Source: Clostridiales bacterium (GTDB lineage: Bacteria; Bacillota; Clostridia; Saccharofermentanales; Saccharofermentanaceae). From it: 64,000 nucleotides of DNA. Location of the stretch: positions 43,557-107,556 of the forward strand of contig JAFZQI010000016.1 of NCBI GenBank assembly GCA_017620475.1. The letters run 5' to 3'. The notes beneath the pieces are model-generated. The model was not told the origin of the DNA and ran no database searches. It was given only the letters and a program-made list of their open reading frames with translations. Shown here piece after piece: positions 61,651-64,000 of this stretch (its first letter is position 1; every line of letters starts with the position of its first letter). Made by a program: the position numbers and the translations under genes.

Positions 61651-63909
61651 ATGGCGATGAAGCTTGCTTTTTCTACATTGGCTTGCCCGGAGTGGTCCTG
61701 GAAAGATATCTATCCGATGGCCCACGACCTTGGCTATGCAGGTATCGAGATCAGAGGACTCGGTGAAGAGATCACTGCGTCCCATGCAAAGCCGTTCCTT
61801 CCCTCGGAAGTGGACCGCACTATGGAAAACCTTAGAAAGCTTGGTTTGGAGATTCCATGCTTCTCCTCTAACTGCGTACTGGCTTACGAAGACGGTGCTA
61901 AGATCGCACCGACCGAAATCGGTGAATACGTGGCGCTCGCCAATAAGTGCGGCGCACCTTATATCCGTATCCTCGCTGATGCCCATCCGGCACCGGAAGG
62001 CGAAGTCGACGATGAGAAGATCATTGCCGAGTTAAAGGAACTGGCACCTCTTTGCGAAGGCAAGAATGTCACCCTGCTCGTGGAGACCAACGGTGTCTAC
62101 GCGGATACCGCACGCCTCAGAAAACTCATCGAGGCAGTGGATTCTCCTTATGTAAAAGTACTGTGGGACGTGCATCACCCGTTCCGTTATTTCGGCGAGT
62201 CTGTCGAGACAACATGGGCCAATGTGGGTGAGTATGTCTGCTATATCCATGTCAAGGATTCTATTGAGGAAGAAGACGGCTCCATCGCATACCGTTTGCC
62301 GGGTCACGGCGATCTTCCGCTGGAAGCGCTTTTCGAGCTGCTGGATAAAAACGGCTACGACGGATTCGTTTCTCTCGAGTGGGTCAAGAGATGGGCCAGA
62401 GAGATCGAGAGCGCGGCCATCGTTTTCCCGCAGTTCATCAACTTCGTACGTGCCTGGGAGAAGAACAAGGGCAGCAAGAAGATGATCGAGCCCTCTAAGA
62501 AGGAGAGCAAAGCACCGGTCCGTCAGGAGGCCCCGATCGAGGTCGTTCCTTCCAACATTAAATATATCGAAAAAGGCAAGGGCCAGAGAATGTTCGAGAA
62601 GGATGTTCTCGTCGAGATGACCTTCGGTCAGATGCTGGACAAGGTCGCCACCGAGTTCCCGGATCAGACCGCTTTTGCCTACACCATGCGTGATTACACC
62701 AGAACCTACAGTGAGTTCAGAGATGATGTAGACCGCGTTTCCAAGATGCTCATGGCTATGGGCGTCAAGAAGGATTCCCACGTGGCACTCTGGGCTACCA
62801 ACCGCCCGCAGTGGTTCCTGACCTTCTGGGCCTGCGTCCGGATCGGTGCTGTGCTTGTTACCGTAAATACTGCGTATAAGATCCACGAGATCGAGTACCT
62901 GCTGCGTCAGTCCGATTCCGACACCCTCGTCATGATGGATGGCTACAAGGACATTAACTACGTGGATATCGTCAACGAGATCTGCCCTGAACTTGCAAAG
63001 TCCAAGCCGGGCGAGATGGTCTCCGAGAGACTGCCGTACTTAAAGAATGTCATCACCATCGACAACCGTTACGACGGATGCTTCTTCTGGGACGATGAGT
63101 TCGCGACCGCAGACAGCAAGGTCACGGACGCCGAGCTCCGTACCCTGATCGACGCGACTCAGCCGGACGAAGTCTGCAACATGCAGTACACATCCGGTAC
63201 CACAGGTTTCCCGAAGGGCGTTATGCTCACACACAGAAACGTACTTAACAACGGTAAGTGCATCGGTGACTGCATGAACCTCTCCACCGAGGACAGACTT
63301 CTGATCCAGGTGCCGATGTTCCACTGCTTCGGTATGGTTCTTGCCATGACCGCTTCCGTCACTCACGGTGTCACCATGGTTCCGCTGGATTATTTCTCTC
63401 CGCGAAAAGTACTGGCGTCCATTACCGCCCGTCGTGTTACGGCAATGCACGGTGTACCGACCATGTTTATCGCGCTTCTGGAGAATCCTGATTTTGAGAA
63501 GACTGACTTCTCTTACATGAGAACCGGTATTATGGCGGGATCTCCGTGTCCGATCCCGGTCATGGAAGACGTGGTCAATAAGATGAATATGAAGGAGATC
63601 ACCATCGTTTACGGCCAGACCGAGGCCGCTCCGGGCTGCACCCAGAGCCGTGTCGATGACTCCATCGAAGTCCGTGTACAGACTGTCGGTAAGGAACTTC
63701 CGGGTGTTGAGTGCCGTATCGTAGATCCGGCCACAAACGAAGTCCTGCCGGATAACGTAGACGGTGAGTTCTGTGCCCGTGGTTATAACATCATGAAGGG
63801 CTACTATAAGATGCCTGAGGCAACCAAGGCGGCCATCGATGAGGACGGCTGGCTCCATACCGGTGACCTTGCCCGTCGTACACCGGAGGGTTACTATAAG
63901 ATGGGTTGA
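61651..63909 (+). CDS. Sugar isomerase/epimerase TIM barrel fused to AMP-forming ligase, C-terminus replaced
   Basis: A 752-residue frame. Residues 1-275 are a xylose-isomerase-like TIM barrel (KLAFSTLACPEWSW, YAGIEIRG, ILADAHPAPEGEV, LLVETNGVY, VLWDVHHPFRYFGES, CYIHVKDS, GFVSLEWVKRW). A Lys-rich linker joins it to an acyl-CoA synthetase/AMP-binding domain: MQYTSGTTGFPKGVMLTHRN (from 511), PMFHCFGMV, YGQTEAAPG and GWLHTGDLARRTPEGYYK. The sequence then leaves the family after Lys750: the GRIKD hinge and the C-terminal lid of about 110 residues are missing, and Lon protease sequence follows in another frame. CGGAGGT precedes the ATG at 61651. Well-used codons suggest high expression. Confidence 0.85.
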   Translation: MAMKLAFSTLACPEWSWKDIYPMAHDLGYAGIEIRGLGEEITASHAKPFLPSEVDRTMENLRKLGLEIPCFSSNCVLAYEDGAKIAPTEIGEYVALANKCGAPYIRILADAHPAPEGEVDDEKIIAELKELAPLCEGKNVTLLVETNGVYADTARLRKLIEAVDSPYVKVLWDVHHPFRYFGESVETTWANVGEYVCYIHVKDSIEEEDGSIAYRLPGHGDLPLEALFELLDKNGYDGFVSLEWVKRWAREIESAAIVFPQFINFVRAWEKNKGSKKMIEPSKKESKAPVRQEAPIEVVPSNIKYIEKGKGQRMFEKDVLVEMTFGQMLDKVATEFPDQTAFAYTMRDYTRTYSEFRDDVDRVSKMLMAMGVKKDSHVALWATNRPQWFLTFWACVRIGAVLVTVNTAYKIHEIEYLLRQSDSDTLVMMDGYKDINYVDIVNEICPELAKSKPGEMVSERLPYLKNVITIDNRYDGCFFWDDEFATADSKVTDAELRTLIDATQPDEVCNMQYTSGTTGFPKGVMLTHRNVLNNGKCIGDCMNLSTEDRLLIQVPMFHCFGMVLAMTASVTHGVTMVPLDYFSPRKVLASITARRVTAMHGVPTMFIALLENPDFEKTDFSYMRTGIMAGSPCPIPVMEDVVNKMNMKEITIVYGQTEAAPGCTQSRVDDSIEVRVQTVGKELPGVECRIVDPATNEVLPDNVDGEFCARGYNIMKGYYKMPEATKAAIDEDGWLHTGDLARRTPEGYYKMG

Positions 63910-64000
63910 CTCTAAAACAGTTGACCATTCCCGAAGAGACGGTGAAGGCGGTGATCAGTGAATACACCCGTGAGGCGGGCGTGCGCACGTTGGAACGCAC
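63903..64000 (+). pseudogene. lon: Lon protease fragment joined to the ligase gene
   Basis: From 63903, in a frame different from the ligase, the sequence reads GLTLKQLTIPEETVKAVISE, then YTREAGVRTLER, which is the conserved linker region of Lon between its ATPase and protease domains. The codon before (GAT) differs from the His expected in Lon (HGLT), so the join lies at about 63900-63903, with ATGG shared by both sides. It has no start here and runs off the window. It is either part of an intact lon misjoined to this contig or a real rearrangement. Confidence 0.8.

Noticed and set aside
59665..61986. 773-codon open frame on the minus strand opposite the GGDEF-EAL gene
   Set aside because: The plus strand carries an unmistakable GGDEF-EAL protein. 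The antisense frame is His/Arg/Asp-rich with no family pattern and no ribosome site; it comes from codon bias.

Overview
The window looks like a chromosomal segment of a Gram-positive, anaerobic member of the Clostridia with roughly 50% G+C. The sequence shows strong AGGAGG-type ribosome binding sites, sigma-A promoters, the Pta-AckA acetate pathway, a lipoteichoic-acid-synthase-type enzyme, a membrane-anchored family 9 cellulase with two CBM3 modules, a lipoprotein family 3 glycoside hydrolase and many lipoproteins. A plant-fibre-degrading gut, rumen or digester lineage would fit; the genus cannot be fixed from this sequence. I see no phage, insertion sequence, CRISPR array or rRNA operon.

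Layout. 1-6.4 kb: a partial membrane protein, a type I phosphodiesterase, a nucleoside-salvage cluster (deoB, deoC, cdd), a DUF4173-type membrane protein and a DUF2975/XRE regulator pair with a palindromic operator. 6.6-13.2 kb: overlapping genes for an LTA-synthase-like sulfatase, a DEAD-box helicase and the GH9 cellulase. 13.2-18 kb: an EF-Tu-domain-II-like small protein with a membrane partner, pta, ackA and a histidine phosphatase. 18.1-27.7 kb: an ABC-2 exporter cluster, one permease of which is fused to a CPBP protease domain, then a BceRS-BceAB-like two-component/ABC detoxification module. 27.8-31.3 kb: an MBL hydrolase, a VanY-type carboxypeptidase, an FMN riboswitch with ribU, and a nucleotidyltransferase. 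31.6-42.3 kb: glmU, pth, mfd, a membrane lipase, a TIR-like protein, a uracil permease and a double-zinc-ribbon membrane protein. 42.3-52.1 kb: a VncRS/VanRS-like two-component system followed by four secreted lipoproteins (GH3, esterase, unknown, serpin). 52.1-64 kb: tRNA-Arg(CCG), membrane proteins, dtd, a DUF1846 protein, small membrane proteins, a HAD phosphatase, a GGDEF-EAL protein and a TIM-barrel/AMP-ligase fusion.

Most notable observations. (1) Direct repeats of a TYCA-type element at an exact 11-bp pitch precede the response regulator gene, the GH3 gene and the esterase gene. They lie at matching phase to the -10 boxes (48, 37 and 26 bp, or 26 and 15 bp), which predicts a small secreted-lipoprotein regulon. 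(2) The last gene changes abruptly at about 63,900 from an acyl-CoA synthetase to the C-terminal part of Lon protease, a chimeric junction that is either a rearrangement or an assembly error. (3) That same gene fuses a sugar isomerase/epimerase TIM barrel to an AMP-forming ligase. (4) A 23-bp operator with a half-site two helical turns away overlaps the promoter of the DUF2975/XRE pair.
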